A DNA stretch of 64,000 nucleotides from Riptortus pedestris (Eukaryota > Arthropoda > Insecta > Hemiptera > Alydidae). The stretch covers positions 53,011,001-53,075,000 of the forward strand of contig CM032232.1 of NCBI GenBank assembly GCA_019009955.1. Direction: 5' to 3'. The notes below the pieces were generated by a model. The model made no database searches. It was not told the DNA's origin and saw only the letters and a program-made list of their open reading frames with translations. The position numbers and the translations under genes are program-made. This document shows, piece by piece, positions 11,610 to 22,812 of the stretch (its first letter is position 1; each line of letters opens with the position of its first letter).

Positions 11610-12660
11610 AGCTTCCCTGAAGAAGGAAATTATGTCAATCATTAGCAAATGTACCATTTTCAGCCATTCATTTCCTATTAATCATCCACCAACTATGCTC
11701 ATCACCAAATCGTTTTTATCATAATTACTTGAATTTAGTAGTATTATGTTCATTTTTAAAATGTTTATCTTTTTTTTAATTTTGTTATTTGTTATTGTCT
11801 GTTCAATTTAAAAATTGAAGCGGTAATAAAACTATAGCAGCCCCATCTGTTGTCAACTAGACCAACCAAGGATGCCCCTGAAGAGTGCTGTACTCTACAG
11901 GCTATTTGTGTTAACACTACCTGAGAGGACATCCTTGGGTTCAAAGGGCAAAGATAAGAAACAGGTTCAGGACAGTCGAGTGAGTAGGGCAGCAGTGGAG
12001 AGAGTAGAGCCTCTTATTAGTGGCAGCAATATTAGTTTCTTTCTCACACCTCTTTTAACAACATGAGTGAGTAAAGGAAGGAGCATCCAGGGGAGACCAG
12101 GATGGAGGGAGAAAGAGGGAGAGCACCAGAACAGCATCGAGAACATCATCACAATTTCATCAGCATCCCTTGAAGTAATCATTAATCTACTAACACATAT
12201 ATGCCCTGCAATAGTCCATTCCCCAATATCATGTAATTATCCAATATAATATCAATAATAATAACCGTCTTATACATCAACATGGTCCTCCGGTATTAAA
12301 TCATATACAACTTCCATGAACCAGCACCTCTCTTAAAATATTGCAAGCCGTTAGCGGGTAAGACCGAAGGGCTTGTAAATATATTGTCACTTGTTGTTAT
12401 TTCTTATTTATTTTACTTTGTAGATTTTTTGACATTTCAAAATGCAAATCACCTTTGATGTGAAGTCTTTAAATAAATAAATCTAAAAAAAATATTCTTT
12501 TTTGGTTAAATACTCCTTTTGATTTGGAAAACGTTTTTAGCAAGTTCTATTCTCCTATCGATTTCAGCTTTACTACCATTGTCTTCAGTGATGATGGTCC
12601 CTAAGTAACAAATTCATTCACTTATTCAAGTAGTAAAAATCGAAACATTACACTTGATAA
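11606..12660. other. No gene recognised
   Basis: Bases 11860-12150 are GC-richer and open on both strands but show no domain. The segment 12340-12490, ending AAATAAATAAATCT plus an A run, could be a LINE 3' tail, but no coding remnant supports this. Confidence 0.35.
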
Positions 12661-12664
12661 TGAA

Positions 12665-12666
<2 letters not shown>

Positions 12667-12741
<75 letters not shown>

Positions 12742-12752
12742 CTCTCTTGCAA
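12667..12752. repeat. Compound (CA)n-(CT)n microsatellite
   Basis: A CA tract (12667-12698) runs directly into a CT tract (12699-12752). The long open frames over it on both strands follow from the dinucleotide periodicity and are not genes. Confidence 0.95.
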
Positions 12753-13344
12753 TCACTCACACTCTCCCATACACACACACTCGCAACCCACACACAATTC
12801 GGAGTATTCAATTTCAACGACATTGAGGAAAGGGGGCGAGGCATTTGTTGTGAAATTGAATGGAATGTAAACAATATGGAGGCAATTAAGGCTGAGTGTT
12901 ATTGTGTAATTTCAGTTAGTCCTCCTCTAAAGCAGGAAATTGTAGAACTTGCTAATGTTATTGTATATCCATGGGCCCTGATACACCATTCAGGTTTCTC
13001 ATCACCTTATACTCCAACCCTGCTCCTATCAACCTTTGTCGTCATAATTAAATGCCTTAGTTAATGAACGATTTATGTAACATTCTCATGAATGTGTTTA
13101 CATCGGGTGTTTCAGGAATGTTTAAGTATTAACATTTGTTCGGTTCCCTTATTCGCCAAGAAAAAAAGCATATTAAGACATATATATACATATGTGTGTG
13201 TGTGTGTGTTCACGCTATTTGTTTTCAGTTTCAGAATTTTTCAGTTATTCAGAATATCTGGGTTCGATTTTGCGACGGATGAGAAAAATATATAATGTGA
13301 TGACATAGAAAATATTTTCTTGAAAAGTTAACCCTTCAAGGCTT
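12753..13344. other. No feature recognised
   Basis: Unassigned sequence with a short TG tract near 13194-13209. Confidence 0.4.
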
Positions 13345-13440
13345 TTAGTAGATTTCTCTTAATGGAAATCAGATATGGAGGTTGTGCTCATGCCGCGATT
13401 TTTTAAAAATTTCCTCAAATGTCCATCGATATAACCTAGT
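13345..13440 (+). repeat. HINE-A 5' fragment
   Basis: TAGTAGATTTCTCTTAATGG, a rest of the palindrome, then GGAGGTTGTGCTCATG and CCTCAAATGTCCATCG. It ends exactly where the foldback arm at 13441 begins. Confidence 0.7.
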
Positions 13441-13668
13441 TGATTTCGTTAAAGCTATTTTCATGTTATATTAAAGCTACTTGTTATTATTATTTTATTA
13501 TGTTACAACTATTATTGTTGTGTTTTATTACAATTATTGTTACAACTATTATTGCTGTGTGTTACTTCAATTACTGTTATATTTTATCTAAGCCACCTTC
13601 ATTTTGTATTATGTTATTCTTATTCCACTATGTTACAACTATTGTTGCTATGTGTTACCACAATTATT

Positions 13669-13670
<2 letters not shown>

Positions 13671-13751
<81 letters not shown>
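13671..13751. repeat. (TA)n microsatellite, about 40 units
   Basis: Pure alternating TA run inside the foldback element; the 'IYIYIY' frames across it are artefacts. Confidence 0.97.
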
Positions 13752-13755
<4 letters not shown>

Positions 13756-13870
13756 CATGACATGAGTATTATATATTTTGTGATGTTATGGGGTTCCTGA
13801 GTGTTATGTATGTGAATATGTTTATGAGTATGGTGTGAACGTGAATATTGTATATTGTGGAGGTGTGTGT

Positions 13871-14087
13871 TTATGGTATTATGTTACAGTATATGGTGCT
13901 GAGTTTGTCAATGTCTGTTTTTCTGTTACATGTGTTTTTGTGTTGAGCTATATATAGCATCTCTCACACAACAAAACAAAAATAATGTTCAAAGAGATGC
14001 TATGTAATAGCTAAATACAAAAACACATGTAACAAAAAGACAGACATTGACAAACTCAGCACCATATACTGTAACATAATACCATAA
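13871..14087. repeat. Nested long hairpin, ~94-bp arms
   Basis: Arms 13871-13964 and 13993-14087 are inverted copies with a handful of mismatches, separated by a 28-base A/C-rich loop. A transcript through it would fold into a long imperfect double strand. It sits wholly inside the larger inverted repeat. Confidence 0.85.
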
Positions 14088-14132
14088 ACTGTCAAAGCTG
14101 TTATATTATGAAGTGCATTATTTGAAGCAAAA

Positions 14133-14558
14133 AAAGTCCGTCACGCTGTGTAAACTAAGCAGATTTCCCACGTGAAGTTTTACAATAGAGAAATCTGCCT
14201 AATAATAACAGTAGTAGTAAGGAATCTCTAAACCTATTCACGAGGGACGAACAGTTACGGAAATGGCCTCACTAGCTCTCGGCGGAAAGTCCCGAACATA
14301 GCCGACTCCTGCCGGCATAAATTTATATAACAATATTTATAGTACATTTTAATTGCATAAGATTCATTCTATACAATGTTTTGATCCGACGTACAGTATC
14401 GGAGATATTTCGAATTTTCGAAAATCCCCCCTCTAAACCCCTCTCCACTGGTACAATTTCAGCCGTTAACGAACTTGATCTGTCTTTTTACATAAAACGT
14501 TTAAATATCGAGTTAGGTAACGATCAAACAAAAATTGCGACCGCAAGAGGGTTAACAG

Positions 14559-14585
<27 letters not shown>
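14133..14585 (-). repeat. HINE-A, 3' half plus start of TA core
   Basis: Left edge AAAAAAGTCCGTCACGC with a shortened hairpin, then CTAAGCAGATTTCCCACG, an added block with CGAACATAGCC, the standard middle and ACCGCAAGAGGGTTAACAG before (TA)n at about 14570-14584. The 5' half is absent. Confidence 0.75.
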
Positions 14586-14590
<5 letters not shown>

Positions 14591-14773
14591 ATAATTGTGG
14601 AAAATAAATAATATATTTATTGCTTATAGTATCTTTGGTACAACATGAGAATAGCTCTAATAAAAATATAACTATAATTGTAATAAAACACAACAATAAT
14701 AGTTGTAACATAATAAAATAATAATAACATAGTAGCTTTAATATAACATGAATATAGCTTTAACAAAATATGT

Positions 14774-14787
14774 GTGGGTGTGTGTGT

Positions 14788-14837
<50 letters not shown>

Positions 14838-14846
14838 TTATATATA
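14774..14846. repeat. (TG)n/(TA)n microsatellite
   Basis: TG-rich then TA-rich tract joining the foldback element to the R293 repeat. Confidence 0.9.
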
Positions 14847-16036
14847 CTAGCCAAGGTACCCGGCTTCGCTCAGGAAATCATTTGAGACGGAAATATTCTA
14901 TTTTGTTTATGGCAAATGCTTCAACGTGTACAACTGCTCTTCCGTCTGGGCTCATTTCTTCCCGTAAGGGTCCGTTGGGAAAATAAAATTTTTGATTTGA
15001 AGAATAAATGAAAATAAGTCTCTAATCATTCCCTCTCCACTGTTAGACACACAGTGAATAATTCAAATCACAATCATGGATAACATTTATTATTATTAAA
15101 TATCATCTATAATGTACGTATTTTCTGTATACAATCTAGCTAATATACCCGACGATGCCCGGGAAATCATAGTTGACTGACTAATGATGGTATTTTTATA
15201 AAATATCTCTGAAAAACCAATAAGAATCACAATATCGCGAATTCTTATTTCAGGCCTCCCTTATAACCCCCACTCCCGTTCTAACCTAAACATTTTAATA
15301 TAGCTTATAATCATGGAAGAATTAATGCTAATCGACATACGGAGTTTTGTTAAGTTAGGTTCAATCATTAGCGCCTAATAAAATAGTGGACTCCCGCTTT
15401 AGTTTATAGTGTATATCTCGTTTATACTTTGTTAAAAGACAAAAATGAATACCACAAAACTTACTCTAAATAACAAAATAAACAACTTTTGTTATGTTTA
15501 TATTTGCCGAAAAACCAATAGGAAACGAAATATCGCTATTTTTAATTTCTGGCTTCACTTATAACCCCCACTCCTGCCCGTCCCTAGAAATGTTGGTATG
15601 CCTTGTTGTAATGAAAGCGTTAGTGCTAATACATATACCGAGTTTTATTTATTTCGGTTGGGTCTTTTGTCCCAAATAAAATTGTTCACTTCCGCTATAG
15701 TTTTTAGAGCATTTCTCGTTTATAATTCGGTATACGAAAAAAGTGTATATAACAAAAGTTACTCTAAATAACAAAATAAACAACTTTTGTTATGTGCATA
15801 TTTGCCGAAAAACCAATAGGAATCGAAATATCGCTATTTTTAATTTCTGGCTTCCCTTATAACCCCCACTCCTGTTCGTCTCAGAGGATAATAATATAGC
15901 CTAAAGTCTAAGTTGGGTTAGTAGTAATATACATACCAAGTTTCATAAAATTCGGTTCAGCCGTTTATGCGTGAAAAGGTAACAAACAAACAAACAAATA
16001 AACAAACAAACAAACAAACAGACACGAAAGAAACAA
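14846..16036 (+). repeat. R293 interspersed repeat, tandem-module copy (family description)
   Basis: Starts ACTAGCCAAGGTACCCGG; a second head, CTAGCTAATATACCCG, appears at 15137, so two copies are joined, the first truncated. The body contains a module beginning near CTTATAACCCCCACTCC at about 15263, 15558 and 15853, a spacing of roughly 295 bp, each preceded by AATAGGAATCGAAATATCGC or a variant. It ends ATTCGGTTCAGCCGTTTATG followed by an (ACAA)n tail. The tail resembles 3' ends of RTE-like non-LTR elements, but no protein remnant is present and the class is open. Confidence 0.65.
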
Positions 16037-16117
16037 AATGCAGTTATGGTGTCTATGGCATGTGAAACGAAAAGTTATCGTGAAATTTCGCGAAAAAAAT
16101 CAATGTACAGACAGAGG

Positions 16118-16121
16118 TTAC

Positions 16122-16170
<49 letters not shown>

Positions 16171-16284
16171 TACAATTATGAACGGACCTCATTTTCGTCA
16201 TCGATGGACATTTGAAGAAAGCTTTCGAAAATCGCGTATGAGTACGACCTCAATAGCTGATTTCCCTTAAGGGAAATCTGCTAA
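16118..16284 (-). repeat. HINE-A 5' half with TA core
   Basis: (TA)n (about 16127-16168), then GAACGGACCTCATTTTCGTC and the intact terminal palindrome ending GGGAAATCTGCTAA at 16284. The 3' half is missing. Confidence 0.8.
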
Positions 16285-16321
16285 TACCAAATATTGTTCA
16301 CATTGAACTTTGACTTTTGTG

Positions 16322-16368
16322 ACAATCTGCTGAGTTTGCGCAGCCCCTGCGTGCCGGACCTTCTTAGA
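16322..16368 (+). repeat. HINE-A 3' terminus only
   Basis: AATCTGCTGAGTTTGCGCAG, hairpin CGCAGCCCCTGCG and GCCGGACCTTCTT. An isolated 3' end, facing the 5' half just to its left. Confidence 0.7.
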
Positions 16369-16909
16369 AGTAGAGCTTAAATTTCTTGCAAGGAAATTTC
16401 ACAATCTCTGTGAGGCAGTTAAAAAAGAAGTTCCCTGGGGGCGAGGGGGAAGCCATTCCCACACGTGTTTTCCCCCGGAATGGGTGTAATAGCCGCGGTA
16501 GGCCCTTACCGGTGAAGCACGCCAAGTGCTAAGTCAGTCCGAAGTTGTGCCAACTCCAGGAACCACAGGAAGGCTAACCGGCTGACAAAGTGCCCCCGCT
16601 CCTACACCGCTCGGCAATGGCGCTTTCAGCAAACAACTACAAAAGAAAACTCCAAAACTACAAACACATTACGCGCGGGAATACAAATACGAGCGTCAAA
16701 CTCACGCGCTCCTCTATATCGCGCAACTTGTCCTTCATGGGCCAAGTTTTAATTTTACTGCCGGCACTCTGTCATATAAGAGCAACTTTAAGGGGATGGC
16801 TACTTTTACGCGTACCTCTCTGAAGAGCAATACGTGATGTAATTCTTAATTTTTGTAAATAACTCAAATTAAGTTGTAATTTGTGTTGGATCTCGGGTTA
16901 GATTTGTAA
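16369..16909. other. GC- and CpG-richer island, unassigned
   Basis: Bases ~16430-16830 have far more GC and CpG than the neighbours (ACGCGCGGG, CACGCGCTCC, TATATCGCGC). A 77-codon frame at 16590-16823 shows no domain. It could be the 5' region of a LINE or a decayed CpG-rich promoter; the sequence does not decide. Confidence 0.35.
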
Positions 16910-16997
16910 GTTACGGCGTAGGTCTTGGTACACCTAGAGCCATGACCCCATTTATGTGTGGCCAATAGGAATTTGTTTAGTGGTTAACCCACTCAAT
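16910..16997 (+). repeat. Diverged SINE fragment
   Basis: GTTACGGCGTAGGTCTTGG, CACCTAGAGCCATGACC and TTTGTTTAGTGGTTAACC align with the head and middle of the SINE. It is cut by the HINE-A end that follows. Confidence 0.55.
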
Positions 16998-17058
16998 AAA
17001 AATACCGTTACGCAGGGCCTGCGTTAACTAAGCAGATTTCCCACGTAAAAGTTCAGTG
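16998..17058 (-). repeat. HINE-A 3' terminus only
   Basis: CCGTTACGCAGGGCCTGCG (hairpin), then TAACTAAGCAGATTTCCCAC. The sequence beyond is unrelated. Confidence 0.7.
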
Positions 17059-17246
17059 AGAACAATATATCATGGGAACCACAGTATCAAAGACCTCCCC
17101 AGTGACGACTGTCTCAACGAACGTAACAGGGAATCGCGCATTTCCGAAATGTAAATAGTAATCTGTAATTAGATTCAATAAGTATATCATGTAAGAAGCA
17201 ACTTATTAATACTGTATCTAGTAAAGAATTATTTTAGGCTTTAATT

Positions 17247-17424
17247 TTAGCAGATTTCCCTTGAGGGAAATTACCAATTGAGGTCGTACTCATGACGCTT
17301 TTTTCGAAATTTTTCTTCAAATGTCCATCGATCCTACCCAAGAGATGACGAAAATGAGGTCCTTTCAAAACTGTGTGTATATATATATATATATATATCT
17401 ATATATATATATGGATATAGATAG

Positions 17425-17455
<31 letters not shown>

Positions 17456-17858
17456 TATGTCTGTTACCGCTCTAACAGTCGCAATATTTGCCTTATAGTT
17501 ACCAAACTTGATATATATAATACACAAAAACAAAAAGAAAGATTTTATACAAAAAGAAAGATTAAGTTCGTTAACGGCTGAAATCGGACCAGGGAGAAGG
17601 GGGGTTTAGAGAAATTCGAAAATTCTTAATGTCTCCGTTATTATGCGTTGGATCGATAAATTGTATAGACCCAATCTTATTGCAAATGTAATATTCTATG
17701 AATGTTATTATGTACATTGTTTCACAATCCTGATTATTAACCGAGATATGTGCAATTTTTAGTTTTCGATCTTCAGTAAAGCCCCACTGCTACTCATTCG
17801 TATTAACAATATCTGCTTAGTTAACATAGCCCAGGGGACGCAGGCGTGGTGGACTTTT
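17247..17858 (+). mobile_element. HINE-A element, full length
   Basis: Starts TTAGCAGATTTCCCTTGAGG, has an interrupted TA core with TATC and GATA units (about 17378-17460), GTTAACGGCTGAAATCGGAC, and ends AATCTGCTTAGTTAACATAG...GCAGGCGTGGTGGACTTTTT. The 3' hairpin has decayed. Confidence 0.8.
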
Positions 17859-17875
17859 TAAATAATGTTATTATT

Positions 17876-18000
17876 TCTTGAAAAGGGATTGGCCCAGAAG
17901 AGGTGGTGAGTAAACCACGAAACATGTAGGGCAGTGTGAATAACGTTTGAGCGAGAAAATGTTTTTTTATTGGCGACCCTTGCTATAAAACAATGAAGAA
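17876..18000 (+). repeat. Unclassified dispersed repeat
   Basis: About 120 bp shared in inverse orientation with 57912-58033: GAAAAGGGAT..GCCC, AACCACGAAACATGTAGGGC and TTTTTTATTGGCGACCC. The CCACGAAACATGTAGGGCA phrase before a T-rich end resembles 3' tails of some retroelements. Class unknown. Confidence 0.55.
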
Positions 18001-19067
18001 AATATAAAAATATTAGGTTCAGAATAAGTAGAATATTTTTAATTAGTATTTGGCATTCAAAAATTAAATTATTTAATTATTATTTCATAAATAGTAAATC
18101 TTAAATATTAAATACTTTGAATTGGAAAGTAACTAATCTTAAACGGCATTTAAATACTTTTACTTGTTATTAATAAGGAAATGAGGAATAATTAATTAGA
18201 GATTGCCAATTATAGATTTAATTTTGTTAAAAGTTATTTAGCGCTAATTTTCAGACGTTTATCGGATGATTAGAAGTTCAAAACTTGTCTGTAATGTGTG
18301 TTGTAATGCGTTTATTTGTTGCAAAACTTATTTTCTCTCGAGTCTAATTGGACAAAGTTACAACTGAGTTTTGATCAAAAGCAAAGACATGGTAAAGTTT
18401 GACAGTTCTTCAACTCTTGGATTAAGTTTTAGGTTGATGTTAAGAAAGTTTTATCCAACTGAGTAGTTCTTAGGGTTGTCTATATCTTCTGATTTGGTTT
18501 ATTCCTCCATCTCTAAGACAGATAGAAACAGGAACGGGGGGTTTAAACTCTTTAAGCCCGACGGACATTGTACTAAAATTTATATAATAAGGAAAAACCA
18601 AATCCCAATTTTCAGGAATTACTTTGAAATCTAAATATTACAAAAGTCCTATGCTGTTTTTTTTTTTTTTTTTTTTTTTTTTCAGTTTTATTGTAATCTT
18701 TAGATCCTCAACTAAGAATTTCTAAGTTCTTACGAACCAAGCGACTATGATATAACATGCCAATATTCTCAAAATCAACCAGAAACAACATTTTCGAAAT
18801 AAATTATGCTACAAGAATTAAAATTAAAATTCTCGTCAAATTAATATATATTAAATATGTCTAGCCACAGAATCTAGAAAAAAAATGCAAGTATAAAATA
18901 AATCCCTATATATTTTCACGATAACCGATCAAACAATAATTTAAGATCAGGCCACCTCCTTCTTTAAGAAAAATTTCTCATTTTTTACAAAGCATGTATA
19001 CTTAAATAATTAAAACAACTATTAAAATAAAAACATATCATAGTTGGCTTTGAAGTTAAAATATTTA
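18001..19067. other. No gene recognised; poly-T tract
   Basis: AT-rich sequence with a 25-base T run at about 18657-18682 and no supported gene. Confidence 0.4.
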
Positions 19068-19204
19068 TTAGCAGATTTCTCTTAAGGGAAATCAGCTATT
19101 GAGGTTGTACTCATGACGGAATTTTCGACATTTTTCTTCAAATGTCCATCGATCCTACCTAGTAGATGACGAAAATGAGGTCCGTTCAAAACTGTATATA
19201 TATA

Positions 19205-19265
<61 letters not shown>

Positions 19266-20053
19266 CTGTTACCGCTCTAGCGGTCGCAATTTTTGTTTAA
19301 TCCTTACCAAACTTCATATTTAAGCGTTTTATGTAAAAAGAAAGATCAAGTTCGTTAACGGCTGAAATCGGACCAGTGGGAGGGGGGGTTTAGAGGGGAG
19401 GATTTTCGAAAATTCGAAATATCTCCATTACTATACGTCGGATCGAAAAAATATACAGAATCAATCTTATTACAAATTACATTTACTATAAATATTGTTA
19501 TATACATTTATTCTCTATCTTGAATATTAACCGAGATATTTGCATTTTTCAGTTTTCACCAAACCGCCACTTCTACTCATGTTACGTAAACATTACTCTG
19601 ATACATAATAAATCACATTATTGGAAGTTTAAATACCAAAAATTCTATTCAAGAGACCTTTATTATACGAGATACATGCAAATATGTACTGGTGACCCCC
19701 CCCCATCTTAAAGTTTTGGACTACTAAAATTTTATTGATTGAGATAACAATTATTCTGACTCATTATTAATTACAGTACTAGATATAGCAAATAGTTCTC
19801 AATATAATTAATGTGTTATATTCTGATATATTTCAGTAATTGTTTTTCTTTCCGGTGTGAGGCGGGCCGACCCGTTTGTTTACATTTCTAACCTAACGCT
19901 TCCAGTCGGCAGGCTATTGAAATTGGATGAAACATTTCTTATTTCCGTTTGTATTTATTCACGGTGTTGTGTTAGCAGTATGTATATTTATCTATTACTA
20001 AACTTCACGAGGGAAATCTGCTTAGTTTACGCAGCCCCTGCGTGACGGACTTT
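19068..20053 (+). mobile_element. HINE-A element, long variant
   Basis: Starts TTAGCAGATTTCTC with the palindrome, TA core about 19196-19261, the standard middle, then an extra ~450 bp (including a C run near 19697 and the CCGGTGTGAGGCGGGCC segment) before GGGAAATCTGCTTAG, the hairpin and GTGACGGACTTTT at 20053. The extra part recurs on the opposite strand at 33600-33840. Confidence 0.82.
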
Positions 20054-20434
20054 TATGTAAAAAGAAAGATCAAGTTCGTTAACGGCTGTCATCGGACCAG
20101 TGGAAGGGGGGGTTTAGAGGGGAGAATTTTCGAAAATTCGAAATATTTCCGTTACTATACGTCGGATTGAAAAATTGTATAGAATCAATCTTATTGCAAA
20201 TTGAATTTACTATAAATATTGTTCTATACATTTATTCTCTATCTATAATATTAACCGAGATATTTGCATTTTATTAAATCTGGCGGATAACGAATGAGAG
20301 TAACTTTCCCGCCAAAACCTAGGTCGGCCGTTTCCTTCCTTAACTCTTCGACTCTCGTGAAATTTCTCTATTGTAACAGTTCACTTGGGAAATCTGCTTA
20401 GTTTACGCAGCCCCTGCGTGACGGACGTTTTTAA
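20054..20434 (+). repeat. HINE-A 3' half, head-to-tail with the previous copy
   Basis: Begins inside the family (TGTAAAAAGAAAGATCAAG) directly after the 3' end of the preceding copy, and runs to a second complete 3' terminus, GCAGCCCCTGCGTGACGG. The junction leaves no unrelated spacer. Confidence 0.8.
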
Positions 20435-22689
20435 TTAACTTCTAAGTCTCGAGAGATTATGACCTCATCTCTCAGCTCGATGGGAACAGGCATATATTAT
20501 ATTGGATAATACGTAACATATTGTTAGTGCTTGTGTTTTTCCACATTCTTTACCAATCATCTATAATTAATTAGTTGTTTTGCATCTCTTGTAACATGCT
20601 TAGACATAAGAAAACCTGATAAAAACTGTTGAGACGTACGCACTAAACTATTTGGGAGCAAACATAGTCACAAACGGTTGACTAGAATCTTGGAGACACA
20701 AAATGGACGTACATTAGACAACAATTGCTAAGTCGAGAGAAAGTTCTACACGACTTACTACTGATAGTCCGTACCAGGACAACATCTTAAATATTTATTC
20801 ATATAGGTGTGTCACAGTTAAAGCGATTCACACTTTTTTTCTTATTATGAAACTAAAATGGTTTAGGTAAAGCCACCTTATTATATATAAAAAAAGTAAA
20901 AAAAATCTACAGTCAAAAGTTTAAAAACGGTTATTTCTTCTCCAGTGTATATTATTATGAGCAGAAATCTAATTAAATAAGTCTAATGTTTAACATCTTC
21001 CAACTCCTTAAAAAATTTAACATTTTTTCCATAATATAATTATTCTAATACATGCAATTCAATTAAGTCTAAATAATTACAAATGCATTTTTAATCTATT
21101 TATTATATTTGAAACGAAATTTTTATCTATTTTTATTATATTTTTCGCCTTAAGCACACTGATTATCGTTGATTGTATTATTATAGATATATTTTACAGT
21201 TAATCCATCTTATAATATTCCTTGTTTTTATAGTTTGTTCTTGTTTTTCATTTTTATTTGTTATGTTTATTAGTTGTGTTTTAGATGTATTTGTTATGTT
21301 TATTACTTGTGTATAATGTTTCTTTGTTGCGTTTATTTACTAGTTCATTTTCCATTTTGTTTTTGTTTTCCTTAGTTAAGGTCACTATAGCCTACTCGGA
21401 TCTATAATTAATTCGTTGGTTTCGTATATAATCCAAATTTAAAAAATAAGAAAGATCTTAAATTAAAGAAATAAACTTTATTTTCTTTATTTTTGTTTGA
21501 GTAAGCTGTTAGAGATAGTGACAAATTCCTTTAAAAGCGGAGGAGAGGGAGCAGAAAAAGGGAGCAACTCACATCAAAGAAAAATCAAGGGAAAGATATC
21601 AGAGGAAGAAGGAGGGAAGGATTTGAAGGGATTCGTCTCTGTTTATAAAGATAAGACATTGTGGTAATTACTACAAGCCTCCTGATAAACAAACTTTACC
21701 AGCGCAACGGGAATAAGATTTTCTTTTTTTCGTGGAGAAAGGGACTTTCTTTCTGTCCGAGTCAGCCCTTTCGCTCTCATCCTTCCGCTCAAGGGGCTCT
21801 ACGAGACAATTATATATCCTTCAATTATTGCTGATTGGGGCTTCTGATCACTTAATTGATGTCCTGAATTAAGGAGAATGTTCCGAATTTGTCAGGATTT
21901 CGAAGGCTTAATGGCTCAGCAAATTGGGGAAGGATGTTGGTGGGGGGAGTCTTCTATTATTACTTATAATAATGACTGTCATCTTCAGGCGAAGCCAAAT
22001 TCAGGCTTTGCTTCAGAATACAATCCGTAATGACCAGCTGTGGTTGTACTGGACTTTTATTAACATAAATGCTCATATATTAATCATTGGAATTTTCATT
22101 AAATTTATTTATTGTATTACTCATTACCAATTTTGACTTTATTTAAAATCAGTTTTCAGTATATTTTAGTATAAGTATATTTTCCGCGTGCTGCCATGGC
22201 ACACTATTGATCTCTATTTCAAATTAATAATCCGATGAGTAGAAGTGAGCTGTTAATAAAATCTCAATTGGTGACGTCTTCACACAACATGTTTTGCATG
22301 TATTTCATCTAGTCAATAAAGACCTTTTCAAAACATATTGGGACTTAAAGCTTCGAATACGACTTTTAATGATGAATTGTCTTAATATTAAAGAGTAATG
22401 ATTAGAAGGCAAGTAAAAAGTTCGATAGAAAATGTGTATAGAACATTTACAGAAAATTACATTTACAGCAAGATTTGTTATATATAACGCGAGTAAAATA
22501 TGTCGTTTTATTTATTAGTTTCGTTATACCGAATCTACAGTCATTAGAGATAGGTGAATCTACTTTTCCTAGTACAAATAAATTTCCTTCAATAAAGCCA
22601 TAAGTTTTTCATTTTATGTTATCTTCATCGTTTTTATTGAGTTTTTTTTTTTTTTAACTTTAGTTAAGATTCAGCTTGGACGAACGTAT
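20435..22689. other. 2.2 kb without recognised features
   Basis: AT-rich unique-looking sequence; only short domain-free frames. Confidence 0.4.
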
Positions 22690-22697
22690 TTCACACA

Positions 22698-22702
<5 letters not shown>

Positions 22703-22740
<38 letters not shown>

Positions 22741-22799
22741 TAACGTCAACTTTTTGCAACTCAGGCTAATTGGGACAGGTTATCTACAGGCTACCACCC
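22703..22799 (-). repeat. 5'-truncated SINE with 13-bp TSD
   Basis: Only the 3' ~60 bp of the SINE (complement of GTGGTAGCCTGTAGATAACC...GTTGACGTTAATTAAT) plus an (ATT)n tail. A perfect 13-bp duplication, TTCACACAATTTA, flanks it at 22690-22702 and 22800-22812, so the truncation happened at insertion. Confidence 0.88.
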
Positions 22800-22812
22800 T
22801 TCACACAATTTA

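Larger units (their letters stand above)
13441..14770. mobile_element. Foldback-like element with nested hairpin
   Basis: Two inverted arms, 13441-13552 and 14663-14770, match over about 110 bp with only a few differences (shared phrases AAAGCTA, CATGTTATATTAAAGCTAC, TGTTACAACTATTATTG). Between them lie degenerate copies of the same TGTTACAACTATT motif, an 80-bp (TA)n tract, a second inverted repeat and a HINE-A fragment. No coding capacity is seen. Long inverted arms with internally repeated DNA are typical of foldback elements, but no target-site duplication was established. Confidence 0.6.

Noticed and set aside
12626..13064. 136-codon plus-strand and 82-codon minus-strand frames
   Set aside because: They run through the CA/CT microsatellite; the non-repeat part has no domain.
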